The notes: generated by a model from the sequence alone, not told the origin. Positions 17,007-26,282 are shown, numbered from the stretch's first letter. The stretch is DNA of 64,000 nucleotides from Paenibacillus sp. PL2-23 (GCF_040834005.1 NZ_CP162129.1:2938001-3002000); one strand, 5' to 3'. A program made the numbers and translations.

Positions 17007-19295
17007 ATGACAAGAAGCAGTGTATTAGGATATCCTCGCATCGGGGCAAATAGAGAATGGAAAAAAGCGCTGGAAGCGTTCTGGGCTGGCAAGCTGGATG
17101 AATCGGACTTCCTCGGCCAGCTTCGAGAGCTGCGCCTTCAGAACCTGCGCAAGCTGCAGAGCAAGGGCATCGACGTTATTCCGGTAGGCGACTTCAGCTA
17201 TTATGATCAAGTGCTGGATACGGCGACTATGTTCGGTCTCGTGCCTCAACGCTTTCCATATAGCGGCGGACCGGTCCCATTATCCCTGTATTATGGGATC
17301 GCTCGCGGCACGAAGGATGCGACGGCTAGCGAGATGACCAAGTGGTTCAACACCAATTATCACTATATCGTTCCAGAGCTCGGCGATCGCCAGCCTGAGC
17401 TTACCGAAAACAAGCCTCTGCAGGCCTACCGCGAAGCGAAGCAGGAGCTGGGCATTGAAGGCAGACCAGTGCTGCTTGGACCCGTTACCTTCGTGAAGCT
17501 GTCCAAGGGCTACCGGGCTGATCAATTCGGCGACTGGCTTAACCGTCTGCTGCCGCTGTACAAGCAAATCCTCGTGGAGCTGGAAGCGGAGGGCGTGGCT
17601 TGGGTGCAGATGGATGAGCCAAGCCTTGTGACGGGACTGAACGAAGCTGAGCTTGCGGCGCTCCAAGTCCTCTATACCCAACTGGCGGCTGCCGCTCCGG
17701 GTCTTAGCATCATGCTGCAAACCTATTTCGAATCAGCCGAGCATTACAGCGAAATCGTGAAGCTTCCGGTAAGGGGTATCGGACTAGACTTCGTGCATGG
17801 CCGTACCGGCAACCTGAAAGCGTTGGCGCAGTTCGGCTTCCCGAAGGATAAGGTGCTTGGCGCTGGCGTTGTGGACGGCCGCGGCATCTGGAAGGCTTCC
17901 CTGCTGGATCAGCTTGCCTTGTTGAAGGCGCTCAGCTCTTATGTATCCGGAGATCGACTGCTTGTTCAATCCTCCTGCAGCCTGCTGCATGTGCCAGTAA
18001 CCGTAAGCGTAGAAGACAAGCTTCTGCCTGAATTGAAGGGAGCGCTTGCGTTCGCTGACGAGAAGCTGGATGAGCTGGTATGGCTGGCCAAAGGCTTTGC
18101 AGAAGGCGAGGCTTCCATCCAGACTCAGCTGAACAGCTGCCAGAAGGCGCTAGATGCAATTGCACAATCCAGTCAGCGCAGTCGAAGCGACGTGCAGAAA
18201 GCCGTTGCTGCTATAAGCTCGAAGGACGCGCGCCGTTCTGCGCCATTCGCCAAGCGTTATGAAGCGCAGCGAGCCAAGTGGAGCTTGCCGCTGCTGCCAA
18301 CCACGACAATCGGAAGCTTCCCGCAATCCGCCGAGGTTCGCAAGGCTCGCCAGGCTTGGCGCAAGGGAGAGTGGAGCAAGGCCCAATATGATGCATTCAT
18401 CCGCGACCAAATCGATCTGTGGATCGACCTGCAGGAAGAGATCGGCATTGATGTTCTGGTTCACGGGGAGTTCGAGCGTACGGACATGGTAGAGTTTTTT
18501 GGCGAGAAGCTGGAGGGCTTCGCGTTCACACAGTTTGGCTGGGTGCAGTCTTACGGCTCGCGCTGTGTGAAGCCGCCCATTATATTCGGGGACGTTGCAT
18601 TCGACGAGCCGATGACTGTTATCGAGACGGCGTATGCGCAATCCCGCACGGCTCGTCCGGTCAAGGGGATGCTGACAGGTCCCATTACGATCATGAACTG
18701 GTCATTCGTACGTGACGATATTCCTCGCGAACGTATCGCTTATCAGCTCGCTTATGCGCTTAGACAAGAGGTGGAAGCGCTCGAGAAGGCTGGCATCGGT
18801 CTGATCCAGGTTGACGAGCCTGCGGTCCGCGAAGGACTGCCTCTGAAGCAACAGGACCAAGCCGAATATTTGAACTGGGCGGTCAAGGCATTCCGACTGA
18901 CCACATGCTCCGAAGAGGAGACGACTCAGATTCATACGCATATGTGCTATTGCGAATTCCACGACATGATTGGCTCCATTGAGGATATGGATGCGGACGT
19001 CATCTCCATCGAAACTTCCCGCAGCCACGGCGAGCTGATTCATAGCTTCGAGGAGAATACGTATCCGCTCGGCATTGGACTGGGCGTCTACGATATTCAT
19101 AGTCCGCGTGTGCCGCAGGTGGAGGAGATGACCAGCATGATCGACCGGGCGCTGCGCGTGCTGGATCCCAAGCTGTTCTGGATCAATCCAGACTGCGGAC
19201 TGAAGACTCGCGGCAGGGAAGAGACGGTCGCCGCTCTGCGTAACATGGTAGAAGCCACGAGCATCGCTCGCTCCAAGCACGCCGTGCATGTATAA
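17007..19295 (+). CDS. metE: cobalamin-independent methionine synthase
   Basis: MetE moves a methyl group from 5-methyltetrahydropteroyl-triglutamate to homocysteine, the last step of methionine synthesis. The 762-residue length is normal. The N-terminal half starts TRSSVLGYPRIGANREWKKA. The C-terminal catalytic half begins at PTTTIGSFPQS and has the zinc ligands in THMCYCEF (H645, C647) and in NPDCGLKTR (about C730), with the EtsRSHGELI segment giving the glutamate ligand. ATG 17007 follows GGGAG. A terminator follows. Confidence 0.97.
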   Translation: MTRSSVLGYPRIGANREWKKALEAFWAGKLDESDFLGQLRELRLQNLRKLQSKGIDVIPVGDFSYYDQVLDTATMFGLVPQRFPYSGGPVPLSLYYGIARGTKDATASEMTKWFNTNYHYIVPELGDRQPELTENKPLQAYREAKQELGIEGRPVLLGPVTFVKLSKGYRADQFGDWLNRLLPLYKQILVELEAEGVAWVQMDEPSLVTGLNEAELAALQVLYTQLAAAAPGLSIMLQTYFESAEHYSEIVKLPVRGIGLDFVHGRTGNLKALAQFGFPKDKVLGAGVVDGRGIWKASLLDQLALLKALSSYVSGDRLLVQSSCSLLHVPVTVSVEDKLLPELKGALAFADEKLDELVWLAKGFAEGEASIQTQLNSCQKALDAIAQSSQRSRSDVQKAVAAISSKDARRSAPFAKRYEAQRAKWSLPLLPTTTIGSFPQSAEVRKARQAWRKGEWSKAQYDAFIRDQIDLWIDLQEEIGIDVLVHGEFERTDMVEFFGEKLEGFAFTQFGWVQSYGSRCVKPPIIFGDVAFDEPMTVIETAYAQSRTARPVKGMLTGPITIMNWSFVRDDIPRERIAYQLAYALRQEVEALEKAGIGLIQVDEPAVREGLPLKQQDQAEYLNWAVKAFRLTTCSEEETTQIHTHMCYCEFHDMIGSIEDMDADVISIETSRSHGELIHSFEENTYPLGIGLGVYDIHSPRVPQVEEMTSMIDRALRVLDPKLFWINPDCGLKTRGREETVAALRNMVEATSIARSKHAVHV

Positions 19296-19307
19296 CGTTA
19301 AAGGCAA

Positions 19308-19341
19308 GGAGGGACCAGGCTATATGCTTGGTCCTTTCTTT
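19308..19341 (+). terminator. terminator after metE
   Basis: GGACCA at 19312-19317 pairs with TGGTCC at 19329-19334 and TTTCTTT follows. Confidence 0.75.
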
Positions 19342-19450
19342 ACTACAATTTATAAGTTTTCGAGCATTCGAAAACAGAAATGCTATTTGGCGATAAATCC
19401 TACATCTAAACGCGGTCGCTCATCTCTGAAAGGCCTCGATAGAGGATTTC

Positions 19451-20746
19451 TCATGGGGTGGTCGCCCAAGATATTCCGCCATCCTCCGTTCGAAGAAGGT
19501 ATCCATCACCCCGAACCCAACCAATCTTATGATCAACAAATTTAAGTTCTGTGGCGTTCCGTAATTCAGGCAAAGTAATTAACACCTTCCAATGTACCCC
19601 GCCATCCGATGTGCCATAGAGGGTTCCTTTTTCTGCATCAATCATCCAAAAATGCTTATGATCTGAAGCTGTGATCGGATGAAAACCTATCGGGGAACTG
19701 CCGTTTTTCGCAATAACAGTAGGCTCACCTTCTCGAGGAATTACCCGCCTCCATGTAACTCCTCCATTTTCAGTTGTGAACCAAACAATCCCAGCCTTTT
19801 CATTATTGCTAGTCATGTAGGAAACTGACAGTACGCCTTCCTGCTTGGCATTACCAAAGAACTGAGGAGGTTGTGAGGCGGAATACACAGCATCTTTATT
19901 GTCTTGAGGCAAATCTAATGTCAGGCGCTTCCATGAGGCTCCGCCGTCAATCGTCCTGTAAATCTCTGGATCGAGGTCCCTCGAATTAAATAAGGTTATA
20001 AATCCAACCATGCTATTGGAAAAAGACATGCCAGATTGTGTGGAAACAAGAGTTCCATCTGGTGTGATTTTGTCAGCATATTCCCACGTCAACCCACCAT
20101 CTTTGGTCTGATATAAAGCTGTTATTACCGGACCACTGGCCGGATCCGATATGAATGAAACGAACCCTGTCTTTTCATCAATAAAGAAGAGACTAAATGA
20201 CGTATTTATACTTTGAGCAGACCAAGTATCCTTTGTAGGTAATGTGGACGAGATCCAAGAATCACCGCCATCATTCGTGCTATATATAATCCAGTTCATC
20301 TCAATATCGGCAGGGCGAACAACGAAGTAAGCGAATTGCTCGTCAAAAAGGAATGGTTCATATCTTGAGTTGTCATACCCTTGCGGAGTCCGGTCCACCC
20401 AGGTTTGTCCGCCGTCATTGGTACGTTTCACACTCGTTCCGAATGCCCATCCGTTGATCTTATCTACCATTCTAATCTGTGCAGATGACATATTAAAGAA
20501 GGGAGTTGCAGCAGGACTTTGGCTTTGTACAGGAAGGTCTACTGAGCCCTCATTTGGAATGCTGTTTGAAATGATAATGATTACTCCCAGCACAGAAGCA
20601 ATTGCTCCGATATACCATTTGGATCTTGATTGGGTATGCTTCACCGATCCTAATCGTTTTTTCGTCAACGCTGCAAGGTTAGCATTAAAGTGATTTCGCT
20701 TAAAAGGTTCTTTTCCCGCTCTCTCATACCATTCCGGTTTACTCAT
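19451..20746 (-). CDS. membrane-anchored Asp-box beta-propeller protein, possible anti-sigma/sensor
   Basis: The 431-residue protein has a cytoplasmic N-terminus of about 45 residues, one transmembrane helix (about 46-62) and an exported domain with seven Asp-box-like repeats, among them TNDGGQTW, TNDGGDSW, TKDGGLTW, TIDGGASW, TENGGVTW, TSDGGVHW and TEDGGISW. This is the sialidase/HCF136-type propeller. The gene begins inside the 3' end of the ECF sigma gene (overlap at 20739-20746), the usual place for an anti-sigma factor. A role as the membrane sensor that holds the sigma factor is inferred; no zinc-binding anti-sigma motif is seen. ATG 20746 was chosen over the longer frame. Confidence 0.75.
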   Translation of the reverse strand: MSKPEWYERAGKEPFKRNHFNANLAALTKKRLGSVKHTQSRSKWYIGAIASVLGVIIIISNSIPNEGSVDLPVQSQSPAATPFFNMSSAQIRMVDKINGWAFGTSVKRTNDGGQTWVDRTPQGYDNSRYEPFLFDEQFAYFVVRPADIEMNWIIYSTNDGGDSWISSTLPTKDTWSAQSINTSFSLFFIDEKTGFVSFISDPASGPVITALYQTKDGGLTWEYADKITPDGTLVSTQSGMSFSNSMVGFITLFNSRDLDPEIYRTIDGGASWKRLTLDLPQDNKDAVYSASQPPQFFGNAKQEGVLSVSYMTSNNEKAGIVWFTTENGGVTWRRVIPREGEPTVIAKNGSSPIGFHPITASDHKHFWMIDAEKGTLYGTSDGGVHWKVLITLPELRNATELKFVDHKIGWVRGDGYLLRTEDGGISWATTP

Positions 20747-21284
20747 GGTCCCCAACCTCCTGAAGCTTATTCTTAACTTTCGCGCGTGCACGATATAAGC
20801 GAGACTTTATAGTCCCTTCCGCTACTCCCAGCATCTCTGCCATATCCTGAATCGTCATGTCGTGTTGAATGTCCAAAAGGAGCACCTCACGAAATTTCAA
20901 TGGCAGACTCAAGATCACTCGCCAAATATCATTCGATACCTCTTGATCGATAAATTCACTTTCTGCTGACGATACCGTCTGGCTATGCTTTACCCATTCA
21001 AATAGGGTTACCCTCCGGAGAAAGGCAGAATTTCTGTAATTATGGCATAGATTACGAGTGATTTTTAACAGCCATGTTTTTAAGGTCGACTCGCCGCGGA
21101 AATCCTTAATGCTGCGGAATGCCCTTAGAAAGACTTCTTGAGAGATATCATCGGAGGCATGGCGATCCCTCGTCAGAAAAAAAGCGTAATTCCAAACATC
21201 CTTTCCAAAATCCAGCATCATTCGATCTAGAGCATTGGATTCCACTTCGGATGACAAGTATCTCAGATATTCATACTCCACCAC
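20739..21284 (-). CDS. ECF-type RNA polymerase sigma factor
   Basis: The 181-residue protein has sigma region 2 (ASDDISQEVFLRAFRSIKDFRG, with TLKTWLLKITRN) and region 4 (LPLKFREVLLLDIQHDMTIQDMAEMLGVAEGTIKSRLYRARAKV cut here by family motifs). Regions 1 and 3 are absent, as expected for the ECF group. The GTG start follows AGGAGGGG. An ECF-type promoter lies directly upstream, suggesting it transcribes its own operon, and the next gene is a membrane protein that may act as its antagonist. Confidence 0.93.
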   Translation of the reverse strand: MVEYEYLRYLSSEVESNALDRMMLDFGKDVWNYAFFLTRDRHASDDISQEVFLRAFRSIKDFRGESTLKTWLLKITRNLCHNYRNSAFLRRVTLFEWVKHSQTVSSAESEFIDQEVSNDIWRVILSLPLKFREVLLLDIQHDMTIQDMAEMLGVAEGTIKSRLYRARAKVKNKLQEVGDHE

Positions 21285-21303
21285 ATAGTTCCCCTCCTAC
21301 TTA

Positions 21304-21334
21304 AATAGACAGGGCTACTCCAGACAAAGTTCCC
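21304..21334 (-). promoter_or_regulatory. candidate autoregulatory ECF promoter
   Basis: On the minus strand GGAACTT (21327-21333) is followed after an 18-base spacer by GTC at 21308-21310, giving the GGAAC-N18-GTC form of many ECF promoters. The start codon is about 20 bases further on. The rest of the 240-bp gap up to the AraC gene holds only the terminator at 21484-21508. Confidence 0.5.
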
Positions 21335-21483
21335 ATAATATTGAGAAAACAAGAAAAAGCACCCAAAAGTTTGACGGGTACCTTCTTGATTAAGCTCTAT
21401 CCAGCTTTAATATGTGCAGAAAAAAGCTCCCTCCACGCTTCTTGCGGATCTGAAATCGTCCTGAAGACGTCAACCTCTTCTAC

Positions 21484-21508
21484 AAAAAGTTTATTGCTTT
21501 TGCAATAT
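21484..21508 (-). terminator. terminator of the AraC gene
   Basis: On the minus strand TATTGC, loop AAAA, GCAATA is followed by AAACTTTTTG. It lies just past the AraC stop. Confidence 0.6.
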
Positions 21509-21524
21509 CAAGATAGATTGCCTG

Positions 21525-22328
21525 TTAACGCTTCGACTTGCGGTAAGAAGAGGGGCTCATTGACTGCCATTTATGAAACTGATTGATAAAATGGTTGTAA
21601 TTGTGGAAGCCGACATCGTAAGCAATTTCCGACGCGCTGCGCTCCGTATGCTCCAACAGCAGGGCAGCTTGCCGAATTCGCATTTGGTTCACCGCATCCA
21701 CAATGGAATAACCCGTATGCTCCTTGAATAGATGAGATAACCGCGATGGGGAAAGCTGTACGGCTCGGGCTATCTGCTCGATTCGAACAGGCTCCCGCAT
21801 TTGGCGAGACAGCAGATGCAGGGCTTCTTCGACACGACTGTCCAGCCGGCTCTGCCTGCGCTTGGTTAGCAGGATCATTATTTCGGTCAGCGACTGTACG
21901 CATAGCTCGTTCCAATAATCCGTTCGCTCCCTGGAGTCGGACAAAATTTTCATAAACGCCCGATACACCCGTTTACGCACCGTTTCATTGTCGATGGTCT
22001 GAAGGAACAAAGACTTATCCGGAAGCCAATGGCGAGCAATCATGGCATCGTCGAAGTGCGCCCAGACAAAATGCCAGGTTCCACCGGCCACTGTTCCGTA
22101 TCGATGCGGCGTACCCGTCCGGAGTATCGTCACGTCGCGGCTTCTGCATGTCATTCGCTCTCCTGGTATCTCGAAATAGCCCTCTCCGTCAAGGGTATAA
22201 ACAATGAGCCAATCCTTCATCCCGTTAGGGCGGCTGCAGGAATACGAATCGTTTTCCTGGAAATGTCCCGCCAGTACGAAGCCGCTGTCCGGCCCTTCGA
22301 GCTTCGATTGCCGGTTTTTATGAACCAT
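21525..22328 (-). CDS. AraC-family transcriptional regulator
   Basis: The 267-residue protein has an N-terminal cupin sensor (GFVLAGHFQENDSYSCSRP, GEGYFEIPGER, ILRTGTPHRYG) and a C-terminal double helix-turn-helix (REPVRIEQIARAVQLSPSRLSHLFKEHTG; ASEIAYDVGFHNYNHFINQFHK). It is divergent from the 2-oxoglutarate-type oxygenase gene, which it most likely controls. ATG 22328 has GAGGAAG 11 bases before it; GTG 22349 is an upstream alternative. The intergenic region has a weak promoter for the oxygenase (TTCAAT and TATACT near 22437-22465), as expected if an activator is needed. Confidence 0.88.
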   Translation of the reverse strand: MVHKNRQSKLEGPDSGFVLAGHFQENDSYSCSRPNGMKDWLIVYTLDGEGYFEIPGERMTCRSRDVTILRTGTPHRYGTVAGGTWHFVWAHFDDAMIARHWLPDKSLFLQTIDNETVRKRVYRAFMKILSDSRERTDYWNELCVQSLTEIMILLTKRRQSRLDSRVEEALHLLSRQMREPVRIEQIARAVQLSPSRLSHLFKEHTGYSIVDAVNQMRIRQAALLLEHTERSASEIAYDVGFHNYNHFINQFHKWQSMSPSSYRKSKR

Positions 22329-22502
22329 TATCGGCGCACTTCCTCTCACACTAGCTTATGCATTTAATCTAACATAAATGGCTCAGCGCGAGAACAGTCG
22401 CAGCAGAATTGTGTGACATATTAGTTTCATTGTTACTTCAATGACGAAGTCTCCCGCCGTATACTGAAAGCGTGAAGAACACGAGTGAAGGAGAGGAACG
22501 AT

Positions 22503-23312
22503 ATGACCATTACGCTTCGTATATTGACAGCGGAACAGAAGGAGCAATTCGAGAAGGAAGGATATTTGATTGTGCCAGGCCTGTTCTCCGAGGCGGAGCT
22601 GCAGGAAATCGATGATACCTTCGAGGCTATGAGCCACAGAACCATTCCTGGCTATTTCGAACCAAAGCTGGACGGGGATGATAACGATCCGCTGAAGCGG
22701 TATCCGAGAGTCATGCACCCTCACCGCTTCGATGACACTGCCAAAAAGTATATGCTGCATGGGCCCGTTATGGCTGTGCTGGCCGATCTGTATGGCGAAG
22801 AGGCGCTGGCGGCGCAAAGCATGTTCTATTACAAGCCGCCAGGCTCGCGGGGGCAGGCTCTGCACCAGGATAATTTTTACCTCAAGGTAGAGCCCGGCAA
22901 CTGCATAGCGGCATGGACGGCGATCGACCCCGCGCATGAGGACAATGGCAGTCTGCTCGTCGTGCCGAATACGCAGGATGAAGAGATCGTCTGTCCGGAG
23001 CTGGCGGACTCTAAGGAGTCTTTCACCACCCATTTTGTGAAGCCGCCGAAGGATAAGAAAGCGATGCCGGTTATCATGAACCGGGGCGATTGCTTATTCT
23101 TCAATGGCAATCTGATCCACGGCTCTTATCGGAACAAAACAAAGGATCAATTCCGGCGTGCCTTCATCTGCCATTACGCAAATGAATCCGCATCCCGCAT
23201 CTCCGGCTTCTATCGACCGTTATATCGCGCGAGCGGGGAAAGCGTCGATCTGGAGATCAGCCAAGACGGGGGACCTTGCGGAGTGGAGTTTGACAACGCT
23301 TATCCGCACTAA
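22503..23312 (+). CDS. phytanoyl-CoA dioxygenase-like Fe(II)/2-oxoglutarate oxygenase
   Basis: The 269-residue protein has the metal triad H121-x-D123 (LHQDNFYL) and H206 (NLIHGSYRN), with an arginine-rich strand after it for 2-oxoglutarate. The domain order and N-terminal LTAEQKEQFEKEGYLIVPGLFS are typical of the PhyH family, which hydroxylates diverse small molecules. The substrate is unknown. ATG 22503 has AGGAGAGG eight bases before it. It is paired with a divergent AraC regulator and closed by a perfect hairpin, so it is a single-gene unit. Confidence 0.88.
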   Translation: MTITLRILTAEQKEQFEKEGYLIVPGLFSEAELQEIDDTFEAMSHRTIPGYFEPKLDGDDNDPLKRYPRVMHPHRFDDTAKKYMLHGPVMAVLADLYGEEALAAQSMFYYKPPGSRGQALHQDNFYLKVEPGNCIAAWTAIDPAHEDNGSLLVVPNTQDEEIVCPELADSKESFTTHFVKPPKDKKAMPVIMNRGDCLFFNGNLIHGSYRNKTKDQFRRAFICHYANESASRISGFYRPLYRASGESVDLEISQDGGPCGVEFDNAYPH

Positions 23313-23333
23313 TCGATTCCTGCTGCATAACGA

Positions 23334-23367
23334 GGGACCAAGCGCGCGCTTGGTCCCTGATTATTTT
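23334..23367 (+). terminator. terminator after the oxygenase gene
   Basis: GGGACCAAGCGC and GCGCTTGGTCCC at 23334-23357 form a perfect 24-base palindrome, followed by a T-rich run that reaches the stop codon of the convergent gene. Confidence 0.85.
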
Positions 23368-23633
23368 TATTTTTCGCATGCAATGCCATCTTTATCTCTA
23401 TCGCTTTTTTTGTTTGCTTCATACAACTCACTTGAAACATGAGGTTTGTATTTGGTTTTTCCGCCCTTGTTTTTAATAGACGAAGATTTAGCCACACCAC
23501 CCGGATAATCTTTATTAAGTTCTGTACAGTTTTTGTACGTTTTAGCCTTTACAGCAGCTTCTATTGATGCATCTCCTAGAATAGCCCCGCTCAACAGTAA
23601 TAGGGCAATGAACACATACAATGATTTTCTCAA
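23367..23633 (-). CDS. secreted Excalibur calcium-binding-domain protein
   Basis: The 88-residue protein has a signal peptide (residues 1-about 27) and an Excalibur domain: KNCTELNKDYPGGVA and the calcium loop DRDKDGIACEK, with the two conserved cysteines. Excalibur domains are found on secreted nucleases and cell-surface proteins, but here there is no second domain. Its function is unknown. The gene is preceded by a CTCCT-type ribosome site on the minus strand. Confidence 0.85.
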   Translation of the reverse strand: MRKSLYVFIALLLLSGAILGDASIEAAVKAKTYKNCTELNKDYPGGVAKSSSIKNKGGKTKYKPHVSSELYEANKKSDRDKDGIACEK

Positions 23634-23723
23634 TTTGAAACCTCTCCTTTGGTTATCTCAGCCAACTGTTCTATTATACCATTTCTTTAATTTTCCTGTA
23701 AAATAACATTATTTTGAACAGAA

Positions 23724-23788
23724 ATCGTTGTAACGATGGATCGTTGAGATTTGCTAATCCACCTGTCATACAATCCCTGTGATATAAT
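23724..23788 (+). promoter_or_regulatory. promoter region of the isoprenoid-synthase fusion gene
   Basis: TATAAT at 23783-23788 preceded by TGA gives an extended -10; a second candidate is TTGAGA 23744 with TACAAT 23769. Upstream, ATCGTT-gt-AACGAT (23724-23737) plus another ATCGTT at 23740 form a small dyad cluster that may bind a regulator. The untranslated leader would be about 75 bases. Confidence 0.4.
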
Positions 23789-23872
23789 CTGTTTGACCGT
23801 AGGTCGACGTAACCGACAGGACTCCAGCACGTATACAATGGAACAAACAAAGAAGTTAAGGGACTGGCGCAG

Positions 23873-26263
23873 ATGATAATCGAGATGACAGCACAGGCGG
23901 ACGCATGGTATAGGCAGGCAGAAGCGAAAGCGGAGGCGTATTTCGAAGTCTTGAACAGGCAAGTGAGCACGCAAGCCTACGTGTCCAGCCTGACGCAGGA
24001 TTTTATGCAGTGGAGCAAACAGCATGTCCGCAACCCCAGCTGGACCTCCTTCTATTCACGCGCGAATAAGAAGCCTTCCTCCAAGCACTACCACCGATAT
24101 TTGAGCTGGATGGAGCGGAGGGGAGAGCTGGATGCTTATTTGGAGCGAAGCGTCTCCTATATGTACATGCGGGATTTGGGCAAGCGGCTAGACGCTCCCG
24201 ATACGATCCAGCGCATTCAGCGTCTGGTATCATTTGTCAAAAAATATATGATGGAGTCGACAGACTCCGCTGAAGGAGAGCACCCAGCATTTCTTAGCCT
24301 CGCGGGCATCTACCGGTGGGCGCAGCAGGAAGGCGTAGAGGAAGCCGCCATATGGGTCATTCATAAGCTGAAGCAGGTTGGCTCTCGTATACCAGAGGAG
24401 ATGGACGCCGATCACGGTATTCGCAAATTGATGAAAATCATCTTCGGGGTAGTCCTCCATGTAATGGAGGATATGGATGACAGCATCCTGCCGGAAGAGA
24501 GGGCAAGTCGACTGGATGCGGCCATTCGAATGGGCTATTGCTACGGGCTTACATATCCCTTTATTGATGATTTGCTGGATTCAAGCGTATTGTCGCCGGA
24601 GGAGAAGCTTACCTATTCCACGATGATACGATCAACTCTCCTGCAAGGAGCAGTGCCGGCTTTCCATCCGCAGCAATGGCCAGAGCGCCATGTTGAGCTC
24701 ATTCGGTTCGTTCATTCCGAGCTTGGCGAAGCTTTCGATTATATGAAGCAACAGCAAAGCCAGGAATCCCGGGCAACGTTTTTTCAGCAGTCCTTTGTTT
24801 TTTTTGAATCACAGGACATCGACCGCAAGAAGAAGCTAACCCATTCCGCTTATTCGAACAAAGAACTTTACCTGCCGATTATCATCAAATCCGCGTCCTC
24901 GCGAATGATCGTACGGTCGGTGCTTGGCGCGACAACAGATGAAGACTTCGACCGGCACACGTTCTACTACGGTATTTATAATCAGCTCGCGGATGATTGG
25001 GCCGATCTGGAGGATGATTTGCGGGACGGCGCAGTTACCCCTTACACCTATTATTGGAGATATCATGGGACAAGAGATGACCTTATTAATCCATTTGAAA
25101 TGTATTGGACCGTTATCGCTTATCTCATCCACGACGTATACCGCTCAGATGTCCTGGCGCGAGACGTTATCCTGAATCGAGCCATCAACGGACTCAAACG
25201 CAGTCAGGAGAGGTTGGGCAAGGGAAAGTATGGGGAGCTGATGGCCATATTCGCCCCCAGCAGTCCCGAGTTCGGCTCCTTGCTTGAGGGGATGGCCAGC
25301 AAGGCGGATCGCGTTGAATTTTTTGACAAGCTGCTGCGTGATCAGACCATGGCTATGCTCCGCAATAATCGCGAGGAGAAGGCGCAGTTCAAGCAAACCG
25401 TGCGACAAGTGAGGGAGCAGCTGCAGGATGTCATTCCGATATCCGATCCGGCGGAACCGCTTGCCGTTCGAGAATCGCTGATCGAAGCGGCCAATTACAG
25501 TCTGGACGGCTCCGGAAAGCGGCTGCGACCCATTATGGCATGGGTCATGGCAACGGAAGCCTACGGGCTTGCCCCCAGCTTGATTGCGCCGCTAGTGAGA
25601 TCGCTTGAATATATGCATACGGCATCCTTAATATTTGACGATCTGCCATCGCAGGATAACGCCTCTTCACGCAGAGGCAGACCGACCTTGCACGAGCTCC
25701 ATGATAGCGCAACTGCTGAATTAACCGGACTGTTCATGATGCAGAAGGCGATGCAGGAGCAGGCTTCCTTGACGGCGTTCGACCCGAAGGCAGTCGTTGC
25801 GCTTATTCATTATTCATCCTCGCGAGCGGCCGACATGTGCCGAGGGCAAGCGATGGACCTGGGCAGCCGAGGCAAGACGCTGACACTGGAGCAATTAAAT
25901 ACGATATGCTTCTACAAGACAGCAATAGCCTTCGAAGCGTCGCTCGTTATGCCAGCCATACTGGCGCAGGCGGAGGAGGGGGAGATGGAGCTGCTGAAGG
26001 CGTATGCGTATCATGCGGGCATCGCGTTTCAGATCAAGGATGATCTGCTGGATCTTGAAGGCGACCATCAGCTGCTTGGCAAGCCGGCGGGGAAGGATAT
26101 TGCCAATCATAATTCGACCTTTGTGACGCTGCTGGGAAGAAGTGGAGCAAGCAAGGCCATGTGGGAGCATTATTGCTCCGCGACGGATGTGCTGCGCAAG
26201 CTGCCAAGACGTTCGGCGTTCCTTCATCATTTGTTAGATTATATAGTGACCCGTGATCATTAA
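23873..26263 (+). CDS. two-domain isoprenoid synthase (class I synthase-like domain fused to polyprenyl diphosphate synthase)
   Basis: The 796-residue protein has two all-alpha isoprenoid-synthase domains. The C-terminal domain (about 520-796) is a normal short-chain polyprenyl synthase: GSGKRLRP (546-553), the first Asp motif DDLPSQD (589-595), KTA (682-684) and the second Asp motif QIKDDLLD (720-727). The N-terminal half (about 90-500) has its own IDDLLD (231-236) and QLADDWADLEDD (371-382), placed like the two metal motifs of a class I enzyme, and K339SAS like the KTAS helix. The likely logic is that one domain makes a prenyl diphosphate and the other elongates or cyclises it. This order resembles fungal terpene-cyclase/prenyltransferase chimeras. 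The N-domain's reaction is unknown. An RBS-like AGTTAAGGGA lies before the ATG. Confidence 0.8.
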   Translation: MIIEMTAQADAWYRQAEAKAEAYFEVLNRQVSTQAYVSSLTQDFMQWSKQHVRNPSWTSFYSRANKKPSSKHYHRYLSWMERRGELDAYLERSVSYMYMRDLGKRLDAPDTIQRIQRLVSFVKKYMMESTDSAEGEHPAFLSLAGIYRWAQQEGVEEAAIWVIHKLKQVGSRIPEEMDADHGIRKLMKIIFGVVLHVMEDMDDSILPEERASRLDAAIRMGYCYGLTYPFIDDLLDSSVLSPEEKLTYSTMIRSTLLQGAVPAFHPQQWPERHVELIRFVHSELGEAFDYMKQQQSQESRATFFQQSFVFFESQDIDRKKKLTHSAYSNKELYLPIIIKSASSRMIVRSVLGATTDEDFDRHTFYYGIYNQLADDWADLEDDLRDGAVTPYTYYWRYHGTRDDLINPFEMYWTVIAYLIHDVYRSDVLARDVILNRAINGLKRSQERLGKGKYGELMAIFAPSSPEFGSLLEGMASKADRVEFFDKLLRDQTMAMLRNNREEKAQFKQTVRQVREQLQDVIPISDPAEPLAVRESLIEAANYSLDGSGKRLRPIMAWVMATEAYGLAPSLIAPLVRSLEYMHTASLIFDDLPSQDNASSRRGRPTLHELHDSATAELTGLFMMQKAMQEQASLTAFDPKAVVALIHYSSSRAADMCRGQAMDLGSRGKTLTLEQLNTICFYKTAIAFEASLVMPAILAQAEEGEMELLKAYAYHAGIAFQIKDDLLDLEGDHQLLGKPAGKDIANHNSTFVTLLGRSGASKAMWEHYCSATDVLRKLPRRSAFLHHLLDYIVTRDH

Positions 26264-26282
26264 TCCTAATAAAGAGGAGTTG

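Noticed and set aside
23873..25400. Assigning the N-domain to the YtpB/DUF2600 large terpene synthases
   Set aside because: The motif positions look more like polyprenyl-synthase Asp motifs than the DUF2600 pattern, so no family name was given.
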